Shown here piece after piece: positions 43,721 to 52,924 of a DNA stretch of 64,000 nt; within the stretch, counting starts at the first letter, position 1, and each line of letters opens with the position of its first letter. The notes below the pieces were generated by a model, which was not told where the DNA came from, did no database searches, and saw only the letters and a list, made by a program, of their open reading frames with translations. Source of the DNA: Aliarcobacter sp. (GTDB lineage Bacteria; Campylobacterota; Campylobacteria; Campylobacterales; Arcobacteraceae); assembly GCA_028689025.1 (NCBI GenBank), contig JAQTXA010000007.1, positions 1 through 64,000 on the forward strand, read 5' to 3'. The translations under genes and the position numbers were made by a program.

Positions 43721-44674
43721 TTAACTAACTTGTTTAATATCAATTTCATATAAATCCCATTTTATTTCTTTCAAAAAATTTTCATATTTTTGTGAAATTT
43801 CAATTATATCGTTAGAATTAAATAATTCTTCAATTTGATATTTTTTTGTAAGTAATGCTATACTAAGTATATTCAATCTATCAATTTGAGCATAATTAAC
43901 ATTGTTTTTTTCAAAAATATTTTTTATTTTAGGTTCATTTAATATCTCCATGAAATAATGATTAAAGAGTACTGTTCTATCAAATAATATAGGATGACTT
44001 TGTCTTGTCTTTGGTTCTTTGTTTAATAAATGAAATATATATAATAATTCATTCATAGATATAAATATAATGTAGAAAACTTCATTAATATTAAATCCTA
44101 ATTTTCTAATATTTTCAAAAATTTCAAAGCTTCCTAATAAACTAGCAATAGATGCGTATTTATCTGCATCTATTTCAAGATATAAATTATCAACAATTTT
44201 TTCATGATTTTCTTCAAATTCTAAAATTATATTTAATGATTTAATGTTTTGTACATATTTTAAATGTCCTCTTAAAATATGAAAAAGTTCATGATAAAAA
44301 ATATGATTAGTAAGATATTGATAAATATTTTTTTGAAGTATATCTCTTTTATTTTTATCATAAAAGATGCTTTTATTTATTTCTGAAAAATATTCTTTAT
44401 ATTTACTTGTTAGTTCTATACTTAATCCATCTATTAATGTAAGTAAATGAGGACAAAACACAATTTCGTATGAATCATCTTTTAATATTTTTGCATAAGC
44501 ATTGTATTTTTTTACTTTTGTTTGCATTTCATCAATATCTACAGAAATATTTAAATTATTCAATTTTTCTTTTTCTAAAATATTTTTAAAATTATCTAAA
44601 ATATCAACCAAATTTTCTCTTCTAACTTCAAAAGGTCTATTATCAATTGAATTTTTATATAGTTTATCTAGCAT
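43721..44674 (-). CDS. HExxH zinc metallopeptidase-like protein
   Basis: This 317-residue soluble protein has His128-Glu129-Leu-Phe-His132 (IFYHELFHILRGH) and a downstream acidic motif, LEIDADKYASIA (Glu167, Asp171). This is the arrangement of gluzincin-like zinc peptidases often carried on mobile elements. The rest is helical and unlike known families I can name. There is no signal peptide, so it acts in the cytoplasm. Isolated position next to a toxin-antitoxin pair and a decayed region suggests accessory DNA. Substrate unknown. Confidence 0.65.
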   Translation of the reverse strand: MLDKLYKNSIDNRPFEVRRENLVDILDNFKNILEKEKLNNLNISVDIDEMQTKVKKYNAYAKILKDDSYEIVFCPHLLTLIDGLSIELTSKYKEYFSEINKSIFYDKNKRDILQKNIYQYLTNHIFYHELFHILRGHLKYVQNIKSLNIILEFEENHEKIVDNLYLEIDADKYASIASLLGSFEIFENIRKLGFNINEVFYIIFISMNELLYIFHLLNKEPKTRQSHPILFDRTVLFNHYFMEILNEPKIKNIFEKNNVNYAQIDRLNILSIALLTKKYQIEELFNSNDIIEISQKYENFLKEIKWDLYEIDIKQVS

Positions 44675-44895
44675 TTAAGTCCTTTTTTTATAAATTTTTA
44701 GAATTATATATAAATACTATTTTATATGAATTTTACAATCTTTATAAAAACTATATTTAATTAGTATTTTAAACTCTATTTTCATTACATTCATTTGATT
44801 ATTTTTTAATAAAGATTATGATTCTGAAGTCTTCTTCTAAAAATAAAAGATTAGTTATAGCCAATATATGCAATACCAACATTTTTTCAAAAAAA

Positions 44896-44995
44896 TTATT
44901 TAAAAACACAAAGTTCTAATCTTTTTAGTTCTTGCTTTTCTTTCTGTTTGAGTATTTTATATACCTTTTAGCAAATTAGTTATAGATATATTCAT
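44896..44995 (-). pseudogene. Short decayed coding remnant
   Basis: An ATG at 44995 opens MNISITNLLKGI before a stop. After a one-base shift the reading continues as KILKQKEKQELKRLELCVFK to a TAA at 44896. Two short frames that read like one broken helical protein suggest decay, but the segment is too short to name. Confidence 0.25.
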
Positions 44996-45014
44996 CTTAT
45001 TTACTGCAAATATT

Positions 45015-45236
45015 TTATTTTCCAAATCTTGAAAATAGTTCAAAATGATATACAGTTTCATCACAAATTAAAAATCTATCATAAAAAAATTTAGTGATTC
45101 TTAGTTCAAAATTAGAATATTGATTATTATATTTTTGAATATCAAATATTTGTCCGTTGAAAAAAATTTCATGTTTGATTTCTAATGTATTATTTTTGAG
45201 GTGAGATATATTATTTAGCCTCTTGACTAAATTAGG
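45015..45236 (-). pseudogene. Decayed C-terminal remnant of a RhuM/ORF6N-type protein
   Basis: An open stretch with no start codon reads LKNNTLEIKHEIFFNGQIFD, then IQKYNNQYSNFELRITKFFY and DRFLICDETVYHFELFSRFG before TAA. From memory, this follows the C-terminal half of RhuM-like/ORF6N proteins (FDGEIFDAY... HDRFLIIDEKTVYHIGASLKDLGKKW). Here the middle (IDNYID region) is missing, the HDRF His is Tyr, and the end is altered. It sits in a 676-nt gap between the HExxH gene and ciaB that otherwise holds no intact gene. It looks like the trace of a lost restriction or mobile-element gene. Confidence 0.5.
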
Positions 45237-45351
45237 TTTTCAACAAGTTCTTTTTCTTTATAAATATTTTTCAAATGTAGGCTAATATTAATTGTATCTA
45301 TGAGTATTATTCGATAAAATAACCACTTACAAAAAAAATGAGGATTTATAT

Positions 45352-47235
45352 ATGAACAAAGAACAATTTTTAAACGACTTACAAAAAATATATGATTTTT
45401 TAAATGATGAAAAAACACAAACTAATAAATTAATAGCTTTTCTTGAAAATGAAGAGTTTGATAAACTAGGACTCATAGATGATTTTGCAAAATCTCTAAA
45501 CCTTGAAATGGGTAGTGATTTAAGATTTGCACTTGTTACTAGACTTGTGAATTTAAGGGATGATTCTTTGGTTCAAGTTCTAAAAAAACTTGAAAAAACT
45601 GAGCTTGAGATTATTGAACTTCAAGAAAAAGCTTATGATTTTGTAAAAGAGTATTGGCACGAAAAACATACAAAATTAATAGATTTAATAGTACAAAACA
45701 ATCTTTTGACTCCATTTTATCAAGAAATTTTTCTAGGTGTTTATAATGTTGGTCTTCAAATGACTGCATGGCAAACTACTTGGACAGCACATATTATAAA
45801 TGGTGTAAATAAAGATTTAATGGCTAAGTTTGATGGAAAAGAAGAGAAAGTTATGAAATATTTAGAAGATGAAAAACTTCTAGACCTTGGACATAACGCT
45901 CAAATAGCTGATAGATGTTACTCTGCACTTATAAAAGATGGAAATAAATACACTTCAAAAGCATACATAAAAGCTTTCAAAAAAGAGACAACTGAGGTTG
46001 TTGATGCTTTAGAAGAGTTTGCTGATAAATTAATCGAACTTGAAGATGAAATCTATAATCAAAAATGGGATTATATTTTATATATTCAAGCACTTATCAA
46101 AGCTTTTAGTGAAGATAGAACAAATGAACTTGTTTCAAAATGGGCAGATGTAGATAGAGCTTGGATGAAAATAAAAACGCCAATTCAAATTGGACATCCA
46201 CTTGAATATTATGAAGATCACTTTAGAAAAGCTGTTGCACTTGAATGGGATATTAGACTTACAAATCCTAAATTTGCACAAAATGACCATAGAGTAAATA
46301 AAATAAAATCAGCTTTTGCAAAAATCTTTAATAGTTTTGAGCCAAATGAAACATACAAAAAAACTTATGATTTCTCTTTAAAATCACTGGATAAAGTGCA
46401 ACTTTATGTGGGACGACCAGCGCTATTTTTTGGAGCAGAATTTAATGGTATGTTTTCAGCTCAAGTTGTTCCAAATGATGAAATAGTATCTTTAGAAGAA
46501 GGTAAAAAAATCTTTGCATTTTCAGATGAGATTTTACAAACAAGCCGAGCTAAACCATTTTTAAAACTAAGCTCTGAAATCTTTGGACAAGATATCTTAA
46601 CAAAAGATAGAACATTCCTTTTTAATGAAACTGCATCTTGGCATCAAGTTTATGACATTAGCACAGTGGGACATGAATATGGACATATTTTATGGTGTGA
46701 TGACGAAACAGAATCAGTAATGAATAAAACTGGAAACTTCAAAAATATAGAAGAGTTCAAAGCAACAACTGGTGGATTAATTTCATACTTTTTAGACCAA
46801 AACACAGATGAACTTCACTTAAAATCACAAGTTTTAATTGACCTTGTAAAAAGAAGTGTTGGATTAATTGGATGGATGGAAGTTGATGAAGTTCAACCAT
46901 ATTATTGTGAGGGATTAATTCACTTAAATGGACTATTTGACACGGCTGTTTTAGCTTGGGATAATGAAAACAAAAAATTATCTATTGATTTAAGTGATGA
47001 AAAATATGAAGCGTTAAAAGCTTGGTATATAAAAAATTACACAGCTTTAGCAAAACATTACCTTGATAAAAAAGACGCAACTGCATTTTTAAATAACTAT
47101 GCCACAAAAACTGAAAAATATTTTATGCCAAATGATGAAACTATAAACTCATTTGTAAAATATTATTTCAAAAGATACCAAGAGATTGGGCAAGAGTTAG
47201 ATACTGTTGATAAAAAAAGCAATTATATTAAATGA
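45352..47235 (+). CDS. ciaB: CiaB-type invasion protein, M3-like zinc peptidase fold
   Basis: This 627-residue protein resembles Campylobacter invasion antigen B throughout. Recognisable stretches are IQIGHPLEYYEDHFRKAVAL, YVGRPALFFGAEFNGMFSAQ, VVPNDEIVSLEEGKKIFAF, FKNIEEFKATTGGLISYFL and VQPYYCEGLIHLNGLFD. It also has an HExxH zinc motif (about residues 441-445) in VGHEYGHILWCDDE, as in M3-type oligopeptidases. Besides the reported role in invasion, a cytosolic peptidase role is therefore plausible. There is no signal peptide. It is coupled to a small Cys-rich gene by a 4-nt overlap. This gene is one of the usual putative virulence markers of Arcobacter. Confidence 0.9.
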   Translation: MNKEQFLNDLQKIYDFLNDEKTQTNKLIAFLENEEFDKLGLIDDFAKSLNLEMGSDLRFALVTRLVNLRDDSLVQVLKKLEKTELEIIELQEKAYDFVKEYWHEKHTKLIDLIVQNNLLTPFYQEIFLGVYNVGLQMTAWQTTWTAHIINGVNKDLMAKFDGKEEKVMKYLEDEKLLDLGHNAQIADRCYSALIKDGNKYTSKAYIKAFKKETTEVVDALEEFADKLIELEDEIYNQKWDYILYIQALIKAFSEDRTNELVSKWADVDRAWMKIKTPIQIGHPLEYYEDHFRKAVALEWDIRLTNPKFAQNDHRVNKIKSAFAKIFNSFEPNETYKKTYDFSLKSLDKVQLYVGRPALFFGAEFNGMFSAQVVPNDEIVSLEEGKKIFAFSDEILQTSRAKPFLKLSSEIFGQDILTKDRTFLFNETASWHQVYDISTVGHEYGHILWCDDETESVMNKTGNFKNIEEFKATTGGLISYFLDQNTDELHLKSQVLIDLVKRSVGLIGWMEVDEVQPYYCEGLIHLNGLFDTAVLAWDNENKKLSIDLSDEKYEALKAWYIKNYTALAKHYLDKKDATAFLNNYATKTEKYFMPNDETINSFVKYYFKRYQEIGQELDTVDKKSNYIK

Positions 47236-47471
47236 GTAAATGTGCCTCTTCAATAAACCCAAAACTTTGTCCTTTTTGTAAAAAAGAGAACTTATGTGAG
47301 GCACATATTCCCAACAATAATTGTTGGTGTAATAGCATTGCTGTTCCAAAAGATTTAAGGGCTTTAATTCCTCAAGAGTTACAGATGAAAGCTTGTATTT
47401 GTCAGGAATGTATTTTGGCTTTTAAAGAAGATAAAGAGAAATTTATCAAAGAAATGAATCTATTAAAATAA
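47232..47471 (+). CDS. Cysteine-rich CWC family protein
   Basis: This is a 79-residue soluble protein with many Cys: CASSINPKLCPFCKKENLCE, then NNNCWCNSIAVPKDLR and MKACICQECI. The CPxC and CWC signatures match the Cysteine-rich CWC family (two CxxC-like pairs, probably a metal-binding fold). Its ATG overlaps the ciaB TGA (ATGA), so the two are translated together. Function is unknown, but metal binding is likely. Confidence 0.85.
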   Translation: MSKCASSINPKLCPFCKKENLCEAHIPNNNCWCNSIAVPKDLRALIPQELQMKACICQECILAFKEDKEKFIKEMNLLK

Positions 47472-47493
47472 GAGAATTTAACCTCTTATTTTA
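47464..47493. terminator. Bidirectional terminator after the ciaB unit
   Basis: An 11-bp perfect stem (taaaataagag / ctcttatttta) with an 8-nt loop spans the stop of the CWC gene and the stop of the convergent phosphatase gene. Confidence 0.65.
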
Positions 47494-48195
47494 TGTAGAA
47501 ATAACCTCATTTAACTCCACACAATAAGCGCTAAGTTTTCCATAACCCTCTTTTGCATAACAACATCCAGTATCAACATCTATAAAATGTTTTGTTAAAT
47601 CAACCTCTTTTTGGATTGTATGTCCAAAAATATTAAAAATTGGAACATCCTCTTTGGGCTCTTTTCTATTCCATAAAGCATACTCTTCAAAAACATCTTC
47701 TTTTTCATCTTTTAGATGCCAAACATTTGCCATTGAAGCGTGGGATACAACTATTGGTTTATCATTCTTTGAAGCTTTTAATTCTAAATATAAAGGAAAA
47801 GTTTCAAGCCATAAAACATCATCTAAAAGTTTTTGAAATTTCTCTTCATCTTCAATACAAACTAACTTCCCATCACTTTTATCTACTTTGATAACTTCAT
47901 AAGATAGAAGTGTTTGTTTGCCTCCGTTGTGTATCCATCTGTGATAATAAACCATAGAAGGAAGCTTTGGATAAGTTTGTTTAAATTCTGTAACATACTC
48001 TATCATCATTTTTTCATGATTTCCAAGAAGACATAAGTGATTATTACTTTTTACAAAATCTATAACTTCCTTTGATTTTCTTCCCCTATCAACCAAATCT
48101 CCAACAAAAATGAGCTTTGAATCCTTGGGAAGTTTATCTGCTAAAATTCGTAAACTATCAAACTCTCCATGAACATCACCTATTATATAAGTCAT
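47491..48195 (-). CDS. Metallophosphoesterase of the PrpE/serine-threonine phosphatase type
   Basis: This 234-residue calcineurin-like phosphatase has the complete metal-ligand series: YIIGDVHGEFDSL, FVGDLVDRGRKS, LLGNHEKMMIEY, VVSHASMANV and IFGHTIQ. The compact form resembles bis(5'-nucleosyl)-tetraphosphatase PrpE and lambda-type protein phosphatases, so it could act on Ap4A or phosphoproteins. It overlaps the stem of the terminator after the CWC gene. It is encoded 11 nt after the stop of the membrane protein gene upstream, and the two are likely one operon. Confidence 0.9.
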   Translation of the reverse strand: MTYIIGDVHGEFDSLRILADKLPKDSKLIFVGDLVDRGRKSKEVIDFVKSNNHLCLLGNHEKMMIEYVTEFKQTYPKLPSMVYYHRWIHNGGKQTLLSYEVIKVDKSDGKLVCIEDEEKFQKLLDDVLWLETFPLYLELKASKNDKPIVVSHASMANVWHLKDEKEDVFEEYALWNRKEPKEDVPIFNIFGHTIQKEVDLTKHFIDVDTGCCYAKEGYGKLSAYCVELNEVIST

Positions 48196-48206
48196 TTTAC
48201 AAATCC

Positions 48207-49502
48207 CTATTTTAACTTCATATAAATATCTTCAACTAGATAAATATTTCTTAATAAAGTTAATAGTCCAGCTTTTATTTTTTCTGCATCTTGTTTTTGG
48301 AAAGTTCCTAGATTTACTTTTTTGCCATCTTTTTGATTTACAATTAACATATTATTTATATTCTCTATACTTTCTATATTTTTATACCAAAAAATAGTTA
48401 CCTCATCATTTTTTAGATTTACAAATCTAATATGAGAATATTTTATATTTACATCAGGTTGTAAATCCCAAAAATTAAAACTATAAACCACACCTTTTTC
48501 ATACTCTTGTAAGATTTGATTTACTACCTCTTTTTCTTTATAAACATAAATATATGTCATAAAAGCAAATCTATATGCTTCTATATTTAAATCTTTTGTT
48601 TTTGAAGAATCTCTTTTATCAAGTTCATTAAATATATCTATTATATAATTTATATTTTCAGTAAAAGCATCCAGTGAATATAGATTTTTTAAAGTATCAA
48701 ATAGCTCAATTTCAGTTGTATTTTCTAACTCTTTGTTTAATAAAGATTTATATTTTTCCTCTTTTTCTTTTGCTTTTTTTTCATTTATATATTTTTCATA
48801 TTCGCTTTTGAAAAACTCAATATCTTGGCTCATCCAATAGATGTTATTTATACCATTTGAAAACCATAAAGGTTTTAAAATAAAATCATAAATTGTTAGT
48901 TCTTTATAGAGTGTTGGTGAGATATTATTTAATATATCTAAGAAGTTTTCTTCATCTTTTAACTCATCAAAAATATCAGAAATAAAGAAGTTTGAGTAAA
49001 GAGTTAATATCTGTTTATTGTTCTCTTTTTGTTTTTGTTCAACTAAAAAGTATTTACCCTCTTTTTCATACAAAGAGTAAAATTCATCATATATTTGAAA
49101 CTCTTTTATTAGTTTTTCATTTTGTAAATTTAAAGCTATTGCTTTTTTTGTATCAAATCTATATTTAAAACTATCATCAAATAATCCTAGTTTAAAACTA
49201 ATGAAATTTATTGCAATATTTAAAGTCATTAAAGAGAAAATAATTAAAAGAAATTTCTTTCCATAATCCAAATAGATTTTTCTATTTAACTCTTTTTGTT
49301 TTTTTAAAAGTTCTTTTTCCTCATCACTTAAATCTGCTTTTTTATTTGGGAAAAGATAAAACCAAGAAAAACTAATAGTCATAAAAACTACCATAAAAAA
49401 AAGAAAACCTTGCAAAGAGATAGGATTTAACTCTAAACTTCTTTGCAAAATCGTGGCAATTCCACCTGAAACCAAAATTCTTAGAAAGTTATTGTTTAAC
49501 AT
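48207..49502 (-). CDS. Membrane protein of unknown function
   Basis: This 431-residue protein has three hydrophobic segments near the N-terminus (about residues 8-22, 29-51 and 80-105). The second and third flank a Lys/Glu-rich linker. A large soluble helical domain follows (Asn/Glu/Lys-rich, ELENTTEIELFDTLKNLYSL). The end, FGxxQK-like, contains EVTIFWYKNIESIENINNML. I do not recognise the family. It is upstream of the phosphatase gene. No catalytic motif was seen. Confidence 0.6.
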   Translation of the reverse strand: MLNNNFLRILVSGGIATILQRSLELNPISLQGFLFFMVVFMTISFSWFYLFPNKKADLSDEEKELLKKQKELNRKIYLDYGKKFLLIIFSLMTLNIAINFISFKLGLFDDSFKYRFDTKKAIALNLQNEKLIKEFQIYDEFYSLYEKEGKYFLVEQKQKENNKQILTLYSNFFISDIFDELKDEENFLDILNNISPTLYKELTIYDFILKPLWFSNGINNIYWMSQDIEFFKSEYEKYINEKKAKEKEEKYKSLLNKELENTTEIELFDTLKNLYSLDAFTENINYIIDIFNELDKRDSSKTKDLNIEAYRFAFMTYIYVYKEKEVVNQILQEYEKGVVYSFNFWDLQPDVNIKYSHIRFVNLKNDEVTIFWYKNIESIENINNMLIVNQKDGKKVNLGTFQKQDAEKIKAGLLTLLRNIYLVEDIYMKLK

Positions 49503-49595
49503 TTTTTCTTCTTTATTATTTTTAGAATATTATACTATTTCATGGTTTAGTGAAACCATCTATTTTAAAAACCCAGCATTTAAAACTTTTTTACT

Positions 49596-50723
49596 TTATA
49601 TAACTATTTCATAGCTTATATTTCTTCCAGCCAAGCCTTCAATTTGTTTGATACAGCCTATTTCTAAAAGTTCAGTTATATCCCTTGAAGCTGTTGATGA
49701 AGAACTATCTGAAATACTCATATATTTTTTCTTACTTAATTTTCCTTTGAAATTATCAATTCCAATATCAAGGATAAAGTTTAAAACTTTTGTTTGTCGT
49801 GTATTGAGATTTCTATCTCTATATTTATCCCAAAACTTAGTTTTAAAAACTATAAAATTTAGTTTCATTTTTGTATCGATTAAAGCATTATATAATGTTT
49901 GTAAAAACCACTCACACCAATATGTAATATCAAGAAAATTATCTTCTTTTTTGACATACCCTGTTGTATGCTCTAGTGCTTTGTAATAAGCTTTTCTATC
50001 ATCATTTATAGCATTTGACATTGAATAAAGTCTCGAGATTGTTGAGTTTTCTATTTTTGATAAAACTAAATCTGTAATTGCTCTTGAGATTCTTCCATTA
50101 CCATCATCAAATGGATGAATAATTACAAACCAAAGATGCGCTATACAAGCTTTTATTAAACTATCATTTGTATTATTAAACCAATTTAGAAAACTTTGCA
50201 TTTCATTTTCAAGATTAACTCTAGGAGGTGCTTCATAATAAACAACTTCATTTCCAACATAACCACCAATTACTTGCATGGTTTCTTCACCTCTAAATGT
50301 TGCCACATTTATTGGATTAAATTTATCATACCCTTTTGGAAAAATTGCCCCATGCCAAGCAAAAAGTCTATCCAATGTTAAATCTTCATTATAGTTTGTA
50401 TTTGCATCAATTAATACAGCAATTAAATATTCAATAGAATTATCAATTTTGTTATAATCTATATCTCTAAATCCAAGTTTTTTGGCAATTGAAGCTTTTA
50501 CACTATCACGATTTAATATTTTACCTTCAATTGCAGATGTACCAATAGCCTCATTTTCAAGAGCTTCAATTTGTCTTTGAATAATAGTTTTATTATCCAT
50601 AGTTTGAGTAAGGGCGATTAAATATCCTTGTTCTATAGATACTTTTTGAATTAATACTTCAAGTTTTTTAGAATCATAAGTAAAATTGGGATAGTTTTCT
50701 TGTTGCCAAATCCATTTTTTCAT
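49596..50723 (-). CDS. Fic family protein with DUF4172 domain
   Basis: This 375-residue putative AMP-transferase has an N-terminal DUF4172 domain (WIWQQENYPNFTYDSKKLEV). The class II inhibitory helix is TSAIEG (residues 62-67, with Glu66), which plugs the active site. The Fic core has the catalytic HPFDDGNGR at about residues 199-207. A C-terminal winged-helix-like domain (KYMSISDSSSSTASRDITEL, IGCIKQIEG) suggests DNA or partner binding. Key residues are all intact. AAAGGA precedes the ATG. It is self-inhibited and could target a host or bacterial protein. Confidence 0.92.
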   Translation of the reverse strand: MKKWIWQQENYPNFTYDSKKLEVLIQKVSIEQGYLIALTQTMDNKTIIQRQIEALENEAIGTSAIEGKILNRDSVKASIAKKLGFRDIDYNKIDNSIEYLIAVLIDANTNYNEDLTLDRLFAWHGAIFPKGYDKFNPINVATFRGEETMQVIGGYVGNEVVYYEAPPRVNLENEMQSFLNWFNNTNDSLIKACIAHLWFVIIHPFDDGNGRISRAITDLVLSKIENSTISRLYSMSNAINDDRKAYYKALEHTTGYVKKEDNFLDITYWCEWFLQTLYNALIDTKMKLNFIVFKTKFWDKYRDRNLNTRQTKVLNFILDIGIDNFKGKLSKKKYMSISDSSSSTASRDITELLEIGCIKQIEGLAGRNISYEIVI

Positions 50724-50855
50724 AGATTTTTCCTTTTGTGGTGCGATTATCTTAGATAATCATACCATAATTGGTGTGGTTAAAGGAGTTAATCGATTTA
50801 TTTCTTAGGTATTTGAATATTTTTAATTCCATAATTCATTCTATTTTTAATAAAC

Positions 50856-52805
50856 TTATATAAATAAAAATTCTTTTTGTTTTTTTCTTTCTTTTAATTC
50901 TTCAATATCCCAATGTTCAGCCATAAAATTCAAAAGTTTCAACCCTCTATCCTCTATTTCTTTTACTCCCCAATTATTTTCATAATTATCATAAATTTCT
51001 CGTTCAGAGTATGAACCATTTTTATATGCAATAAAATCCTCCTCATTTTTTCCATTCTTTTTTATATCAAAACAGTGATTTTGGAATTTAGAATTTTTAG
51101 CTCTACTTAAAGGTACTAAATTTCCTAGAGAATTTATTATAGATTTTTTCTCTTTGTCTGTTAATCCAGTTAACTCATCTATCCAACATTTTTCACTTGG
51201 AGTTTGTGGAAAAATATGTTCAATAGTTATATGATTCTCTTTTGAATCTAAATAAGATTTCCAGTTAATTTCCTGTGTATGATTTTTTGCTTTATCTTTA
51301 AAACATAATTCATATTCAAATAAAAAATACGATAATCCATTCCAGCTATAATATCCTTCCCTATTTTCAAATTTGTCTGCTAAATATTCATAGAAAGATT
51401 TTAATTTAAAATATTTTGTAAGCCATCCATTAATTCCATACCAATCTTTGTCATTTTCTTTATATTCTATTCCAATAATATCAATTACAGATAACTCATT
51501 TTTATAATATTGTCTTGCATAGCCATAAAATGAACTATCTCCTGTATTTGATCTTCTTTGAGAAATTTTAAAAATTAAAAATATATACTTTTCCATCAAT
51601 TTTAATAATTCGTAAACTTCATCTATATCATAATTATTATCTTCTCTACTAAAAATTGCCATTAAAAGTGGAGTAAATGCCCCATAATTCAATCGATATA
51701 GTTTATCTAATAAGATTTTTATTTTATCATCATAAGGTGCTTGTTCTGGATTGTGTAAATAATACCAATGTTCGACACTTTCTTTTAAACTTAATATATA
51801 TTTGTTAATTTCTTCTATAGTCAAAGGATTAATTATATCTTTCACAGTTATTCTTTTTGCTATGTATCTTTCTTTTAATAAATCTTCAATATAATCGTTT
51901 CCTTTTTCTCTACTATAATCATGATACATTATCCAATGATTTTTTAAAAATACATCATCTGGTAAAATATTGTTTTTATTTTTACCTAAATATTCATAAA
52001 TTGTTTTCCAACACATATTTATATCAGTTCTTAATCTATTTTTATCTCCAATATCATCATTGAATTTTGTAGAAAGATAGATTAATCTGTTTTTCAGTAA
52101 CTCTAAATTTGATAATTTTTTACCCCTATTATTCATAGTTTCAAATGCTACAAATACATCCAAATCATCAGCTATTTCATAAACATTAAATTTAAATTGT
52201 TTAGTCAATTTTTTAAATACCGTTTCAAGTTCATTAATTTTTAGATTTTTTATCTTATTTTCAAAAAAAATTTTTGCTTTTCCTAAATTTACAGTATAAA
52301 GGGTTTCTTCTTTCTCATTTGAAGCCGATTTATCCCCAAATATTTTTGTTTTTAAAAATTCATAACTTGGATTATCCACTGTATAACCAAAATAATATAT
52401 AAAATAATTTGGTTTCTTCTTTCCTATATATTTTGATACTAAGTCAGTTATAAATTCTCCACAAAATGAATTAGAATTTTTACCACAATTAAGAAGTATT
52501 TCATTTAAAAGAATTATACTTGTTGTAATTCTTTGTTGCCCATCAACCACATAAAAAGATTTATCTGAATCATAAGCACCATAATCCCTTATCCAATCTG
52601 GATTTTCATCTTTTTTCTGTTTTGTAACTTTTTCTAATGTTAAAACTCCTGTATAATGGCTATGTTCTTCTTCTAGATTTTCTAAATCTTCCCAAAAATC
52701 CTTTAATTGATTTTCTTCCCAAGCATAACCTCTTTGATAGTCAGGTATTCTTAAAAATCGTCCATCAAATATATCTTCAAATGTTAATAATCTATCATTT
52801 GCCAT
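50856..52805 (-). CDS. GmrSD-type DUF262/DUF1524 protein, candidate defence nuclease
   Basis: This 649-residue protein has an N-terminal DUF262 (ParB/Srx-like) domain: IPDYQRGYAWEENQLKDFWE (residues 20-39) and FYVVDGQQRITT (84-95). A helical middle follows, with a C-terminal DUF1524 HNH-like nuclease motif, HITIEHIFPQTPSEKCW (about residues 540-556). This fusion matches GmrSD-type type IV restriction enzymes that attack glycosylated (hydroxymethylcytosine) phage DNA. Many relatives have unknown targets. The start region lacks a clear AGGA site. It follows the Fic gene divergently in time and strand (both minus), 132 nt apart. Confidence 0.85.
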   Translation of the reverse strand: MANDRLLTFEDIFDGRFLRIPDYQRGYAWEENQLKDFWEDLENLEEEHSHYTGVLTLEKVTKQKKDENPDWIRDYGAYDSDKSFYVVDGQQRITTSIILLNEILLNCGKNSNSFCGEFITDLVSKYIGKKKPNYFIYYFGYTVDNPSYEFLKTKIFGDKSASNEKEETLYTVNLGKAKIFFENKIKNLKINELETVFKKLTKQFKFNVYEIADDLDVFVAFETMNNRGKKLSNLELLKNRLIYLSTKFNDDIGDKNRLRTDINMCWKTIYEYLGKNKNNILPDDVFLKNHWIMYHDYSREKGNDYIEDLLKERYIAKRITVKDIINPLTIEEINKYILSLKESVEHWYYLHNPEQAPYDDKIKILLDKLYRLNYGAFTPLLMAIFSREDNNYDIDEVYELLKLMEKYIFLIFKISQRRSNTGDSSFYGYARQYYKNELSVIDIIGIEYKENDKDWYGINGWLTKYFKLKSFYEYLADKFENREGYYSWNGLSYFLFEYELCFKDKAKNHTQEINWKSYLDSKENHITIEHIFPQTPSEKCWIDELTGLTDKEKKSIINSLGNLVPLSRAKNSKFQNHCFDIKKNGKNEEDFIAYKNGSYSEREIYDNYENNWGVKEIEDRGLKLLNFMAEHWDIEELKERKKQKEFLFI

Positions 52806-52924
52806 TTTTTTTTCTTATTATTAAATATATTTCTTTCATCTAACTCTCTCCTTTAATCCCTATAAAAACCTTAACTATCCCCAAAATATAAAGTTTAAAA
52901 CTCTAAGTAATACTTAAATTTTTC

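Noticed and set aside
45227-45418. 63-codon minus-strand ORF overlapping the ciaB start
   Set aside because: It runs antisense into ciaB and its start lies inside that gene. The phrase IILIDTINIS is faintly RhuM-like but is in the wrong order relative to the remnant beside it.
45352-47235. Oligoendopeptidase F (PepF) as the name for this gene
   Set aside because: The HExxH motif fits M3 peptidases, but the long stretches (GHPLEYYEDHFRKAVALEWD and FGAEFNGMFSAQVVPNDE) match CiaB. The peptidase fold is mentioned as a feature of it.
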